A stretch of 8,670 bases of DNA from contig JAGQQP010000150.1 in assembly GCA_020426085.1 (NCBI GenBank), positions 1-8,670 of the forward strand. The letters run 5' to 3'. Below, piece after piece: positions 1 through 7,004 of the stretch; position 1 is the first letter of the stretch; each line of letters opens with the position of its first letter. The stretch comes from Planctomycetaceae bacterium (GTDB taxonomy: Bacteria > Planctomycetota > Planctomycetia > Planctomycetales > Planctomycetaceae). Under the pieces are notes generated by a model that was not told where the DNA came from, ran no database searches, and saw nothing but the letters and a program-made list of their open reading frames with translations. Made by a program: the position numbers and the translations under genes.

Positions 1-2
1 TG

Positions 3-263
3 GGCGGAAACAGTCCAATCGCAAACCGAGAAGCAGATACATTCGGTCTCGGCTGGTATTATTCTGCCACAAGTGACCGGCTGGCTCCCTTCATCAATAC
101 CATTCTGGGAGGGGTGGGAGACGGATATGGCGTGGAAATGTTCTACAATATCGAAGTCAATCAATGGTTCCACCTGACAGCAGACATGCAGGTGATCCGA
201 CCGGCCCGCGAGACCGTCGACACCGCTCTCGTGGTCGGCTTAAGAGCCGTGATTGATCTGTAA
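3..263 (+). CDS. Carbohydrate-selective porin (OprB family), C-terminal fragment
   Basis: This is the last 86 codons of a gene that starts before the window; it reads through frame 3 to a TAA stop. OprB-family proteins are outer-membrane beta-barrels for uptake of sugars and other small solutes. The fragment has the amphipathic, aromatic-rich alternation of barrel strands. Its closing part resembles the family C-terminus: an E-x-FYN strand (about residues 45-49), a W-F-H-L-T-A-D-M-Q-V-I strand (55-65) and a final D-T-A-L-V-V-G-L-R strand ending in I-D-L (73-86). OprB proteins usually end in an aromatic residue, often Phe, whereas this one ends in Leu. It converges with the DUF1508 gene, stop to stop, 16 nt apart, and has no visible link to the oxidase operon. 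Another barrel porin family is possible, because only the tail is seen. Confidence 0.72.
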   Translation, partial: GGNSPIANREADTFGLGWYYSATSDRLAPFINTILGGVGDGYGVEMFYNIEVNQWFHLTADMQVIRPARETVDTALVVGLRAVIDL

Positions 264-279
264 ATACAGAATCGTGAAA

Positions 280-621
280 TCAGGTCTTGACGATAATATC
301 TTCCGTGATTGCCTTGGGCGCATTTTTGGAAACAGACTTGATCCCATTCTTCACTCCGGTCGTAGCAGCATAACCTTCACTGGTCCCGATGACCTGGGAA
401 TTCTTCGCCTTGAGTACAAAGTAATGTTGCCCGGCTTTGTTCACCAGGGTTTCATAGCGACTGGGATCAGTGGCATTGGTTTGTACTGAAACAATGCCCT
501 TCTTCGCTGATGATTTGGAAGCATACATCTGACTGGCGAGGATAATCTCACCGTTATTCGCAAGCAGATGAAAGTAGTATTTGCCGTTTCGCGCCTGTTG
601 TATCTGAAACCTGGCTGCCAT
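280..621 (-). CDS. DUF1508 / YegP-like protein with two tandem repeats
   Basis: A 113-residue cytoplasmic-looking protein with no signal peptide or membrane segment. It is two copies of the short DUF1508 (YegP) unit. Repeat 1 spans about residues 12-50 (N-G-K-Y-Y-F-H-L near 12-19, N-G-E-I-I at 23-27, S-x-x-Y at 30-33, G-I-V-S-V-x-x-N-A at 42-50). Repeat 2 spans about 63-101 (G-Q-H-Y-F-V-L, Q-V-I-G-T-S-x-x-Y, G-I-K-S-V-x-x-N-A). Family members are typically about 60 residues with one unit or about 110 with two, so this one is full length. The molecular function of the family is not established. The ATG start has an upstream AGGAAC motif at usable spacing. The 84-nt gap after ccoS and a possible promoter there suggest its own transcription, although read-through from the cco operon cannot be excluded. 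Confidence 0.85.
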   Translation of the reverse strand: MAARFQIQQARNGKYYFHLLANNGEIILASQMYASKSSAKKGIVSVQTNATDPSRYETLVNKAGQHYFVLKAKNSQVIGTSEGYAATTGVKNGIKSVSKNAPKAITEDIIVKT

Positions 622-667
622 ACCTGTTCCTTTCTGAGAGCTGAGAAAACATCAGACCTGTTGATTT

Positions 668-696
668 ATGTTATGATTCCCACTCGTCGCATGCAA
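668..696 (-). promoter_or_regulatory. Possible sigma-70-like promoter for the DUF1508 gene
   Basis: Read on the minus strand, a TTGCAT element (691-696) is separated by exactly 17 nt from a TAACAT element (668-673), about 46 nt upstream of the DUF1508 start codon. The -10 matches consensus at 4 of 6 positions and the -35 at only 3 of 6. The spacing and the position in the only intergenic stretch before this gene support it. Planctomycete promoter consensus is not something I can test here. Confidence 0.25.
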
Positions 697-705
697 GACG
701 ATTTC

Positions 706-864
706 TTACTGTTTTGATTTCGGCTTCTGATCGTCTTCCAGAATCCGATAGGCGGGTGTTTCCAGATCATCATACTGCCCCCGTGAAACAGTCCACACAA
801 ATCCAATCACAGCTGCCGCTGCTAAGATGATCGCCACGGGTAATGCGATATAGAGCACACTCAT
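706..864 (-). CDS. ccoS: CcoS, cbb3-type oxidase assembly protein
   Basis: A 52-residue protein (ATG at 862-864, TAA at 706-708). CcoS proteins are small single-span membrane proteins needed for cofactor insertion (haem b and CuB) during maturation of cbb3 oxidase. The features are typical: an N-terminal hydrophobic helix (about residues 4-26) followed directly by the family signature [19 protein letters not shown] (residues 24-42), then a short charged tail with D-D and K residues. Length fits the family, which is usually about 45-75 residues. It overlaps the ccoI stop by 4 nt (ATGA), and a strong GAGGAG ribosome site lies inside the end of ccoI, so translation is probably coupled. It is the last gene of the cco operon in this window. 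Confidence 0.93.
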   Translation of the reverse strand: MSVLYIALPVAIILAAAAVIGFVWTVSRGQYDDLETPAYRILEDDQKPKSKQ

Positions 865-3320
865 GAACGGGGCTCCTCAAATGCGTGATTCACAAAAGAA
901 CAAATCAGAACCGTCAGAGAACTGACCGGCATCAGAACTGCCGCCAGCAGAGGATTGATCAGTCCCGCCAGAGCCAGACCTGCTGCGAAAACATTATACA
1001 TCAGAGAGAGCAGCAGATTGCGATAGATCACGCGATGCGTCAGAAGTGCTCCGTCGAGCAGTTCCTTGACTCCTGCAAGCCCGGGTCGATTCAAATAGAC
1101 GGCGGCTGCCTGCAAACTCGCTTCTGCCCCACCATGCACGGCAATTCCCACCGTGGCCGCTGCCAGAGCAGCACTGTCATTGACACCATCCCCGACCATC
1201 ACAGTCGTCCCCTGCCGAGTCGATTCCTGAATAATCGCCAGCTTTTCCTCCGGACGGACTGCAGCATGAACCAGCTCTGAATCGATTGCCAGCCGCCTGG
1301 CAATCCCGCAGACGATTTCGGGATGATCGCCTGACAGAATTCCCACGGTCCAGCCATCTGCTCTCAGCTGCTGAATCGTAGCGGAAGCATCGGGACGCAG
1401 GTCATCTCCGATCCCCCAGATCAGAACGGTCTCTCCCTCGACCACCGCCAATACCGCCGTTAATCCCCGCTGATGGTACACGGTGATCAGATCCTGAAAT
1501 TCAGGCGGGATCGTCACGTCCTGATCAATCAGATAAGCTTCGCTGCCGACGGTAATCGAGCGACCGTCAATGTCTCCTCTGATCCCCATGCCAGGTTGAG
1601 AAAGCATGTTCCGAATCACCGGATGATCTGGGGCACCAGATTCAGGCTGCTGCTCGATAAATCGGGTCAGAGCACTGGCAATGGGATGAACGACCTGTCG
1701 TTCCAGCGCACCCACCAGCGGAAAATATCTGCGTTCACCGTGCCAGTCCTGAACCTGCATATTTCCACTGGTCAGTGTCCCCGTTTTATCCAGCCACAAC
1801 ATTCCAGGCTGCGCCAGACGTTCTATGACATCTCCCGATTGAATCAGGATGGAACGTTGCGCCGCTTTCCCCTGTGCCACAGCTAATGCCAGAGGCGTTG
1901 CCAGACCCAGAGCACAAGGGCACGTCACAATCAGTAAGGCAATCGAATGGGAAACGGCCTGTCCAATACCGGTCGACCACCAGATTCCCATGCAGACCAG
2001 TGCCAGCAGAATGACCGTCATCACAAACAGACCGGCGATCCGGTTTGCCAGTTCAACGATGGGTTGCCGGGAGCTGATCCCCAGTTCAACCAGATTCATC
2101 AATCGTCCGATGCGTGTATTTTCTCCGACACTGAGGACTCCAATTCGGAGTGGTGATGTCAGGTTGAGAGTCCCCGCTGTGACTGCCTCACCCGATGCAA
2201 CCATCCGCGGACGCGATTCTCCTGTCAGAATTGATTCATCAACCGAAGAATCACCTTCACAGATCAGGCCATCAGCCGGTATGAGGTCCCCCGCTCTGAC
2301 TTCGACGACATCCCCGGATTTCAAAACCTCGATGGGTACGTTGAGAACTTCATCACCAGACACCAGACGCGCACTACGTGGAGTCAGACTTCTTAACAAT
2401 GAAAGGCGACTGAGCGCCCGATGCTGCTGCCGAAACTGGATATAGCGTCCCACGAGCAGTAAAAAGATCAGGACGGTTAATGAATCAAAATAAACTTCCC
2501 CTGCACCGCGCAGGGAATTATACAAACCGGCGCAGCCGCCGATCGTAATTCCCAACACAACGGGCAGATCGATATGCGGACTGCGTGTCCGGACTGCGGA
2601 GAGTGCCCCCCGAAAGAATACCTGTCCAGGCCACAGGATCGAAACCAGAGCTAACGCTGCACTTGCCCAGCGAAACAGGTTCAGATGCTCCGCGGACATC
2701 CCGGTAAACATACCTGCGTACAAGGCAAATGCGATCAACATCACATTCCCCGCACAGGCACCTGCGATACCCAGGCGAATCAGATACTTACGATTTTCCA
2801 GTCTGAAAATCCGTTCGGCGTCATTCGGTTGTGGCGGGTGAGGACGATAGCCAAGTCGATCCAGTGTGCGCGCGATCTGAGACAGTGGAACCTGTTGTGA
2901 ATCCCAGAGCAGATCCACACTGCTGTTCGTTAAATTGACACGGGCACTCAGCACGCCCGGCAGATAGTCAGGCAGTTTCTCGATGACGAATACACAAGAT
3001 GCACAATGCATCCCTTCCAGGTGGAAGCGAATGCGAAAACAACCCCGCTCGTCTGCTCGTGCATATAACTCGCGAAACCGGGGGTGATCCATTTCCTCAT
3101 AGGACAGATCAGAGTGATTTCCCGGCTCAATCGCAACCAGATCTTCCCGAAAACTGTCCTCCAGATCATTCAGAATCGTGTATGCAACCTCACAACCAGC
3201 GCAGCAAAAACGGGAATCAAGGTCAGCCTGCCTCCCGGTCGGGACCGGTAGCTGGCAGTGGATACACTTGCATGGCTCCTGCCTGGAAATGGTCTCGCAT
3301 GGTTCGGTTTGCTCAATCAC
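861..3320 (-). CDS. ccoI: CcoI/FixI, copper-translocating P1B-type ATPase
   Basis: This 819-residue ATPase (GTG start) is thought to export Cu(I) from the cytoplasm so that CuB of the cbb3 oxidase can be loaded. Counting from the GTG: an N-terminal Cys cluster (C-x-C-x-x-C at 17-22, F-C-C-x-G-C at 38-43) of the kind found in CcoI; a heavy-metal-associated domain with G-M-H-C-A-S-C (Cys 106 and 109); actuator motif T-G-E-S (366-369); transmembrane metal site C-P-C (467-469); phosphorylation site D-K-T-G-T (Asp 511); H-P of the nucleotide-binding domain (545-546); G-D-G-V-N-D (710-715). All catalytic residues are present. Paired helices lie at the start of the membrane domain, before and after C-P-C, and at the C-terminus. 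No ATG lies near the 5' end. A longer frame begins with TTG at 3374 (837 residues) but lacks a ribosome site. The GTG makes a 4-nt GTGA overlap with the preceding gene and has AGAAGG upstream, so I prefer it. Confidence 0.95.
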   Translation of the reverse strand: MIEQTEPCETISRQEPCKCIHCQLPVPTGRQADLDSRFCCAGCEVAYTILNDLEDSFREDLVAIEPGNHSDLSYEEMDHPRFRELYARADERGCFRIRFHLEGMHCASCVFVIEKLPDYLPGVLSARVNLTNSSVDLLWDSQQVPLSQIARTLDRLGYRPHPPQPNDAERIFRLENRKYLIRLGIAGACAGNVMLIAFALYAGMFTGMSAEHLNLFRWASAALALVSILWPGQVFFRGALSAVRTRSPHIDLPVVLGITIGGCAGLYNSLRGAGEVYFDSLTVLIFLLLVGRYIQFRQQHRALSRLSLLRSLTPRSARLVSGDEVLNVPIEVLKSGDVVEVRAGDLIPADGLICEGDSSVDESILTGESRPRMVASGEAVTAGTLNLTSPLRIGVLSVGENTRIGRLMNLVELGISSRQPIVELANRIAGLFVMTVILLALVCMGIWWSTGIGQAVSHSIALLIVTCPCALGLATPLALAVAQGKAAQRSILIQSGDVIERLAQPGMLWLDKTGTLTSGNMQVQDWHGERRYFPLVGALERQVVHPIASALTRFIEQQPESGAPDHPVIRNMLSQPGMGIRGDIDGRSITVGSEAYLIDQDVTIPPEFQDLITVYHQRGLTAVLAVVEGETVLIWGIGDDLRPDASATIQQLRADGWTVGILSGDHPEIVCGIARRLAIDSELVHAAVRPEEKLAIIQESTRQGTTVMVGDGVNDSAALAAATVGIAVHGGAEASLQAAAVYLNRPGLAGVKELLDGALLTHRVIYRNLLLSLMYNVFAAGLALAGLINPLLAAVLMPVSSLTVLICSFVNHAFEEPRS
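873..878 (-). promoter_or_regulatory. Ribosome binding site of ccoS (GAGGAG)
   Basis: GAGGAG on the minus strand, 8 nt before the ccoS ATG and inside the last codons of ccoI. It fixes the start of this very short gene, which has no other good candidate. Confidence 0.75.
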
Positions 3321-4141
3321 CGGTTCGAAGCCTTCTGGAGATCGGATTGGTTCTGCGATACTTTCTGCTGACAACAGGGGAGAGGCTGATCGTGGATTGT
3401 TCCCAGCATCTCTGTTTGTGATCGGGAATCGACGTTCTGGCGAATTTGATCCAGATCCGCGTAAGCCCGCACATTAATAGTAAAGATGCCACTGACAATC
3501 AGCAGACTGGCAATCAACGCATTTCCTGCCAGATTCCACTTCTGAGGAAACAGACGACTGACTACCCCCGCCAGTGAGAGCGCGGGAACGGTTCCCAGCC
3601 AGAACGCCAGCATGACCAGGCTGCCTGCCAGCGGTGTTCTGCCTGCCACCGAGAGCAGCAGGAAAGCATAGAGCCAGCCACAGGGCAGACAGGCAGTGAT
3701 CAATCCAATGCCCCATGGTCGGATACCTGCAGGCAGCTGCTGATTTTTTTTGATCAACTTTGACAGGTATTTTCCAACTGCAGCCGTACCAAGATGAGGA
3801 ATGCTCCCTTTCCGATAAATTGACAACAGGGAAAAGCTCCCGAACAGAATCATTCCGCCCCCAGTCACGACTGCTGCCATCTGCTGAATCCCCGCGAGTT
3901 GGCCTCCGGAATCCAGCAACCAGCCTAGACTACCGGCAACCAGTCCCAGTGTCACATAGCCGATGAGTCTCCCCAGATGATATAACACATCAGGCACCAG
4001 GGTCTTCGTATTCCTCGGAGACGTGCGATTCACGGCCAGCAGCATCAGAGGACCGCACATCCCGACGCAGTGCCCACTGCCGGCAATGCTGGCGATGAAA
4101 ATTGTGAGCAGTAAAGGGATTGTTGCATGCAAATCCTGCAT
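3317..4141 (-). CDS. TauE/SafE-like (DsbD_2/UreH-like) membrane protein of the cco operon
   Basis: A 274-residue polytopic membrane protein of the group annotated as sulfite exporter TauE/SafE or cytochrome c biogenesis transmembrane region (DsbD_2). Such genes recur next to cbb3 assembly genes, and their exact role is not settled. Two family motifs are visible: G-H-C-V-G-M-C-G-P in the first helix region (residues 23-31) and C-L-P-C-G-W (151-156). They sit in equivalent places of two half-repeats, as in DsbD-type proteins. Hydrophobic helices lie at about 7-36, 55-76, 85-108, 142-166, 170-195 and 205-222. About 50 soluble C-terminal residues follow, with a Cys-Cys pair at 256-257. The ATG has AGGA upstream. 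It lies 24 nt after ccoH and overlaps the ccoI start. Position among copper genes and paired Cys suggest copper handling or thiol transfer (inference). Sulfite transport is not supported by context. Confidence 0.82.
   Translation of the reverse strand: MQDLHATIPLLLTIFIASIAGSGHCVGMCGPLMLLAVNRTSPRNTKTLVPDVLYHLGRLIGYVTLGLVAGSLGWLLDSGGQLAGIQQMAAVVTGGGMILFGSFSLLSIYRKGSIPHLGTAAVGKYLSKLIKKNQQLPAGIRPWGIGLITACLPCGWLYAFLLLSVAGRTPLAGSLVMLAFWLGTVPALSLAGVVSRLFPQKWNLAGNALIASLLIVSGIFTINVRAYADLDQIRQNVDSRSQTEMLGTIHDQPLPCCQQKVSQNQSDLQKASNR
3331..3336 (-). promoter_or_regulatory. Probable ribosome binding site for the ccoI GTG start (AGAAGG)
   Basis: AGAAGG on the minus strand, 10 nt before the GTG at 3318-3320 and inside the 3' end of the upstream gene. 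It favours the GTG over the TTG at 3372-3374, which is preceded by a pyrimidine-rich stretch with no purine-rich site. Confidence 0.45.
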
Positions 4142-4165
4142 TTCAGATCCTGCCGATGTTGAAAT

Positions 4166-4750
4166 TCATTTTTTGACTTTGGAAATCGAGTCGCTGACAG
4201 ATTCTACTTTTTGAAATTCCCCCGAGTCTTTCAAAACAAACTGCTGTTTTTCCTGGAATGAGCCGGCAGTACCAGCTGCCACCAGAGAGAGTTCCCACAA
4301 GCCAGGCTGCTGAATCGGAACCAGTGCAGCATAATGCCCTGGCCTGGTCTCTACAAAACGAACTTTGTAGACATCCCCGGCTCGCGCATGATGAAACAAC
4401 TCACCTTCCATCTGGCAGGCTGCCACAGGTTGTCTGCTCGCATCCAGCAAGGCAATTTCGAGACGTGGTTTTTCCAGCAGTCCGGGTAACTTCTCAAAAG
4501 TCACCTGAGAATTCCATCCCAGTGAATCACTCTTTGCCTGTGTCAGTCGCTGTTCATCCCAGGAAAGTGCCTGTTCATAATAGCCTTCAACGATGACGTT
4601 TGACGGATCACTGGTTGCCAGAAAGACGGCAACACCCGAGATCAGAATCTGCACTCCCAGCAGGGAAAAGATCACCCCGCACCAGGTCCACCGGGCTAAC
4701 GTCTCTGCGGACTGTTCTGTATCACTCACTACGGCCCCAGCAGCTGACAT
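4166..4750 (-). CDS. ccoH: CcoH/FixH family cbb3 oxidase assembly protein
   Basis: A 194-residue protein with a short cytoplasmic N-terminus, one membrane helix (about residues 23-46) and a periplasmic domain. FixH/CcoH proteins are needed for assembly of the cbb3 oxidase and associate with its subunits. The recognisable family element follows the helix: V-x-x-G-Y-Y-E-Q-A-L-S-W-D-E (53-66), matching the conserved Y-Y-x-x-x-L-x-x-D-x pattern. A beta-rich periplasmic domain with hydrophobic strands follows (about 95-174), then a charged tail rich in Ser, Val and Lys. Sequence outside the Y-Y region is divergent and hard to align by eye. The ATG start overlaps the ccoG stop by 22 nt and is preceded by AGAGGAAAG. 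A GTG seven codons further in is possible but unnecessary. Position between ccoG and ccoI is the usual one. Confidence 0.88.
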   Translation of the reverse strand: MSAAGAVVSDTEQSAETLARWTWCGVIFSLLGVQILISGVAVFLATSDPSNVIVEGYYEQALSWDEQRLTQAKSDSLGWNSQVTFEKLPGLLEKPRLEIALLDASRQPVAACQMEGELFHHARAGDVYKVRFVETRPGHYAALVPIQQPGLWELSLVAAGTAGSFQEKQQFVLKDSGEFQKVESVSDSISKVKK

Positions 4751-6105
4751 GTGACTTTCCTCTCTTCGGCGTTATCCCGGGCAAGTATCACAAGGTCTAC
4801 CTCGCGCAGACCGCCGACAAATGAAGCACGGGGTACAGAAACCAGTAACGGAATGGTCTTTGTCTCGCGTGCCTGCAAACTGGTACCAGCCATCACTTCC
4901 ATGTGAACGTCGTCACTCCCTTCAATCTTAAGCTGATACGTTTCGGGAGCATCCGTACGATTCACCAGCTTGATCTGGAGATTATTTTCTACCAGATCTT
5001 GATCAGTCACAATATACGGGTTCCCATAGTTCCGCATGACGGTGACATCAAATGATTTTTTATTGATCAGCGTAATGGTAAAAGCAGAAACGGACAACAA
5101 CAGCAGCAGCGGATAAATCACCACACGTGGACGCAATTTGCGAACAGGCTGACCTTCAATCTCATCCTGACTGGAATAACGGACCAGCCCCAGCGGACGA
5201 TCCACTTTCACCATGATTTCATCACAGGCGTCCATACATTGGGTACAGTGAATGCATTCCATCTGCAGACCGTCGCGAATGTCAATCCCGGTCGGACAGG
5301 CACGAACACACTGGCCGCAATCAATGCAGTCTCCCCGTGATTCAGTCTCTGTTTTACTGATTTTACCGCGGGGTTCACCACGCGATTGATCGTAACTCAC
5401 AATCAAAGACCGGCGGTCCAGCAGGACAGACTGGAACCGCCCATAAGGACAGGCGATCGTACAAAGCTGCTCCCGAAAGAACGAAAAATTGAACATCATC
5501 AGCACCACAGTCGCCGTCATCACAAGAAATCCGGTCGGGTGTGTAAACGGTGACTGTTGCACCCAGCGTTGCAGCTCACTGACACTGACAAAGTAGGCCA
5601 GAAACGTATGGGCCAGGATCATCGAAACGATCAGATAGACACCATACATCATCAGTCGGCGGATCAGGGGAACCGGTTGATGAGGTTTCCCACCGTGCCC
5701 TTTCGTCCCACAGAACAGGCGTTCGATGGGGCGGTAAACAAATTCCAGGTAGATCGTCTGAGGACAGGCCCAACCGCACCAGACACGACCGAACAGAGCC
5801 GTTAACAGGAATATCGACAGAAATACCGAGATCATGAAAAATGCCAGCAGCAATGTATCCGTTGGCAGAAATTTGAATCCCAGAATCGTAAATTCCCGCC
5901 TGGTGATATTTAAGAATATTGCCGGGTTCGAATTGATTTTCAGATGAGGCAGCGCGATAAACAGGATGATCAGAAAGTAACCGACCACGCGGCGCCGGTT
6001 CCAGTATTTTCCCTGAAACAGGCGGGGATAAATCCAGCGTCGGGAACCGTCCTGCTCCAGTGTGGATAAAACGTGCTCCTCTGGTTGTAATAATTGATCA
6101 TTCAT
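4729..6105 (-). CDS. ccoG: CcoG/FixG, membrane-bound 4Fe-4S protein, cbb3 oxidase accessory protein
   Basis: A 458-residue membrane iron-sulphur protein. CcoG has been described as a cupric reductase that supplies Cu(I) for cbb3 assembly. Numbered from the ATG: helices at about 41-57, 84-105, 152-171, 192-207 and 329-346; membrane-associated motifs C-G-W-A-C-P (110-115) and C-T-I-A-C-P-Y-G (215-222); two complete ferredoxin-type clusters, C-x2-C-x2-C-x3-C-P (260, 263, 266, 270) and C-x2-C-x2-C-x3-C (284, 287, 290, 294); a conserved basic P-x-x-x-L-R-P-R-x-x-x-Y-P stretch before the last helix; then a beta-sandwich C-terminal domain (about 360-455) typical of the FixG C-terminus. Length matches the family (about 460-480). 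A GTG directly precedes the ATG and would add one residue; I use the ATG. The gene begins 29 nt after ccoP and overlaps ccoH by 22 nt. Confidence 0.96.
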   Translation of the reverse strand: MNDQLLQPEEHVLSTLEQDGSRRWIYPRLFQGKYWNRRRVVGYFLIILFIALPHLKINSNPAIFLNITRREFTILGFKFLPTDTLLLAFFMISVFLSIFLLTALFGRVWCGWACPQTIYLEFVYRPIERLFCGTKGHGGKPHQPVPLIRRLMMYGVYLIVSMILAHTFLAYFVSVSELQRWVQQSPFTHPTGFLVMTATVVLMMFNFSFFREQLCTIACPYGRFQSVLLDRRSLIVSYDQSRGEPRGKISKTETESRGDCIDCGQCVRACPTGIDIRDGLQMECIHCTQCMDACDEIMVKVDRPLGLVRYSSQDEIEGQPVRKLRPRVVIYPLLLLLSVSAFTITLINKKSFDVTVMRNYGNPYIVTDQDLVENNLQIKLVNRTDAPETYQLKIEGSDDVHMEVMAGTSLQARETKTIPLLVSVPRASFVGGLREVDLVILARDNAEERKVTCQLLGP

Positions 6106-6134
6106 CACTTGTTTCCCATCATCGAAAATGTCTC

Positions 6135-6803
6135 TCAGGAGGCAGGTTTCGGTTCTGGTAATTTTTCCTTGCTGTCCTTGTCTGCGTCAGGCGAACTGTT
6201 TTCCGTTTTTTCAGCTGCGCCTGCCGGAGCCTGCCAGGCTGGAATTTTTTTCGCATTCGGTTCAGGCGCTTTTCCACTGCCAGCTGGCAGGGAACCCCGC
6301 AGACTTGCAACGTAAGAGGCCACCAGTGCAATCTCATTGGGATGCAACCGGTTTCCCCAGGCAGGCATTGCCTGACCGTTGGCCCCCTTTTCGACGACTT
6401 TGGCAATATCTCCAATCTCTTTCACATGAATCCAGTAATCGTCCGTCAGATTCGGGCCGACTTTACCTTCTCCTTTGGCTGCATGGCAGGCAACGCAATG
6501 CATCTCGAAGACGCTTTCTCCGACCTTAAGCCACTTGGGATCATTCATGTACTGGTAGACGGTCGCGGAATCCAGTTTCAGTTCACCGATTTCTTCAAAC
6601 TGCAACCGCAGATTGTCTGCAACAGCCTCGTTGTAATTGTCGTAAATCGTTCGTCCGGGCACTCCGGATTCGTAATAGATCCAGTAAGGCAATGCAAAAA
6701 AAATACATCCCCAGAAAAGCATCACCCACCAGCCCGGCATCGGATTATCATACTCCTGAATCCCGTCATAAACATGACTTCTTATCTGATCTTTCTCTGG
6801 CAT
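6135..6803 (-). CDS. ccoP: CcoP-like cbb3 oxidase subunit III with a single c-type haem
   Basis: A 222-residue membrane cytochrome c that passes electrons into the oxidase from the periplasmic side. The N-terminus is the CcoP domain: Y-D-G-I-Q-E-Y-D-N-P-M-P-G-W-W (12-26) leading into a hydrophobic helix (about 25-44). A cytochrome c domain (about 92-170) has one haem site, C-V-A-C-H (103-107), and a probable Met ligand in Q-A-M-P-A-W (144-149). Most proteobacterial CcoP proteins are about 290-310 residues with two C-x-x-C-H sites; only one is present here, with no frameshift or second site downstream. The last 50 residues are a Pro/Ala/Lys/Glu-rich, probably disordered tail. The ATG is preceded by GGAG at 6-nt spacing. 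It lies 20 nt after ccoQ and 29 nt before ccoG, the standard place for ccoP. Confidence 0.93.
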   Translation of the reverse strand: MPEKDQIRSHVYDGIQEYDNPMPGWWVMLFWGCIFFALPYWIYYESGVPGRTIYDNYNEAVADNLRLQFEEIGELKLDSATVYQYMNDPKWLKVGESVFEMHCVACHAAKGEGKVGPNLTDDYWIHVKEIGDIAKVVEKGANGQAMPAWGNRLHPNEIALVASYVASLRGSLPAGSGKAPEPNAKKIPAWQAPAGAAEKTENSSPDADKDSKEKLPEPKPAS

Positions 6804-6823
6804 TTTATTCTCCGGCTCCTGCT

Positions 6824-6982
6824 TTAGTCGTCGGCAAGTGGAATTTCTGATTGATGTTTAATTTCTGACGGACTCGTTACCGCTGTTTTGATTCCCACCA
6901 GCGCGAAGGCAACCAGAAACAGAACGAGCGCGATCTCGGCACAGAAATCATAATTTAAAAAATGTAAAACTTCTTTAATCAT
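6824..6982 (-). CDS. ccoQ: CcoQ/FixQ-like small cbb3 oxidase subunit IV
   Basis: A 52-residue protein with a single membrane helix (about residues 14-32, rich in Ala, Leu, Val and Phe) followed by a short polar tail ending in acidic residues. Small proteins of this form between ccoO and ccoP are CcoQ, which stabilises or helps assemble the oxidase. The usual Y-x-x-x-x-Y-Y motif is not clear, so the call relies on size, topology and position, 22 nt after ccoNO and 20 nt before ccoP. The start was set at ATG 6980-6982 because a GAGGA site lies 8 nt upstream. A frame extending further upstream runs antisense-like through ccoNO codons and has no support. An ATG at 6991 would leave no room for this ribosome site. 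Confidence 0.78.
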   Translation of the reverse strand: MIKEVLHFLNYDFCAEIALVLFLVAFALVGIKTAVTSPSEIKHQSEIPLADD

Positions 6983-6990
6983 GGAACACA

Positions 6991-6995
6991 TCCTC
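6991..6995 (-). promoter_or_regulatory. Ribosome binding site of ccoQ (GAGGA)
   Basis: GAGGA on the minus strand, 8 nt before the ccoQ ATG and within the 22-nt ccoNO-ccoQ gap. It decides the start of the small gene. Confidence 0.65.
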
Positions 6996-7004
6996 GACAG
7001 TCGA

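Noticed and set aside
684..701. Small inverted repeat (TCGTC, 8-nt loop, GACGA) just after ccoS, as a terminator of the cco operon
   Set aside because: The stem is only 5 bp, no T-run follows on the minus strand, and it overlaps the possible -35 of the DUF1508 gene. The loop contains a GCATGC palindrome, but that alone is not evidence of a binding site.
1849..2445. 198-codon open frame on the plus strand inside ccoI
   Set aside because: It is antisense to an unbroken, fully conserved ATPase. Its product is rich in Arg, Ser, Thr and Pro with no domain, as expected for the shadow of a biased coding sequence.
3317..4141. Sulfite exporter as the literal function of the TauE/SafE-like gene
   Set aside because: Nothing in the neighbourhood concerns sulfur or taurine metabolism. 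The paired Cys motifs and the position between ccoH and ccoI point to oxidase maturation.
6342..6827. 161-codon open frame on the plus strand over ccoP and the end of ccoQ
   Set aside because: It is antisense to ccoP, whose haem motif and CcoP domain are unmistakable. The predicted product has no recognisable feature or supported start.
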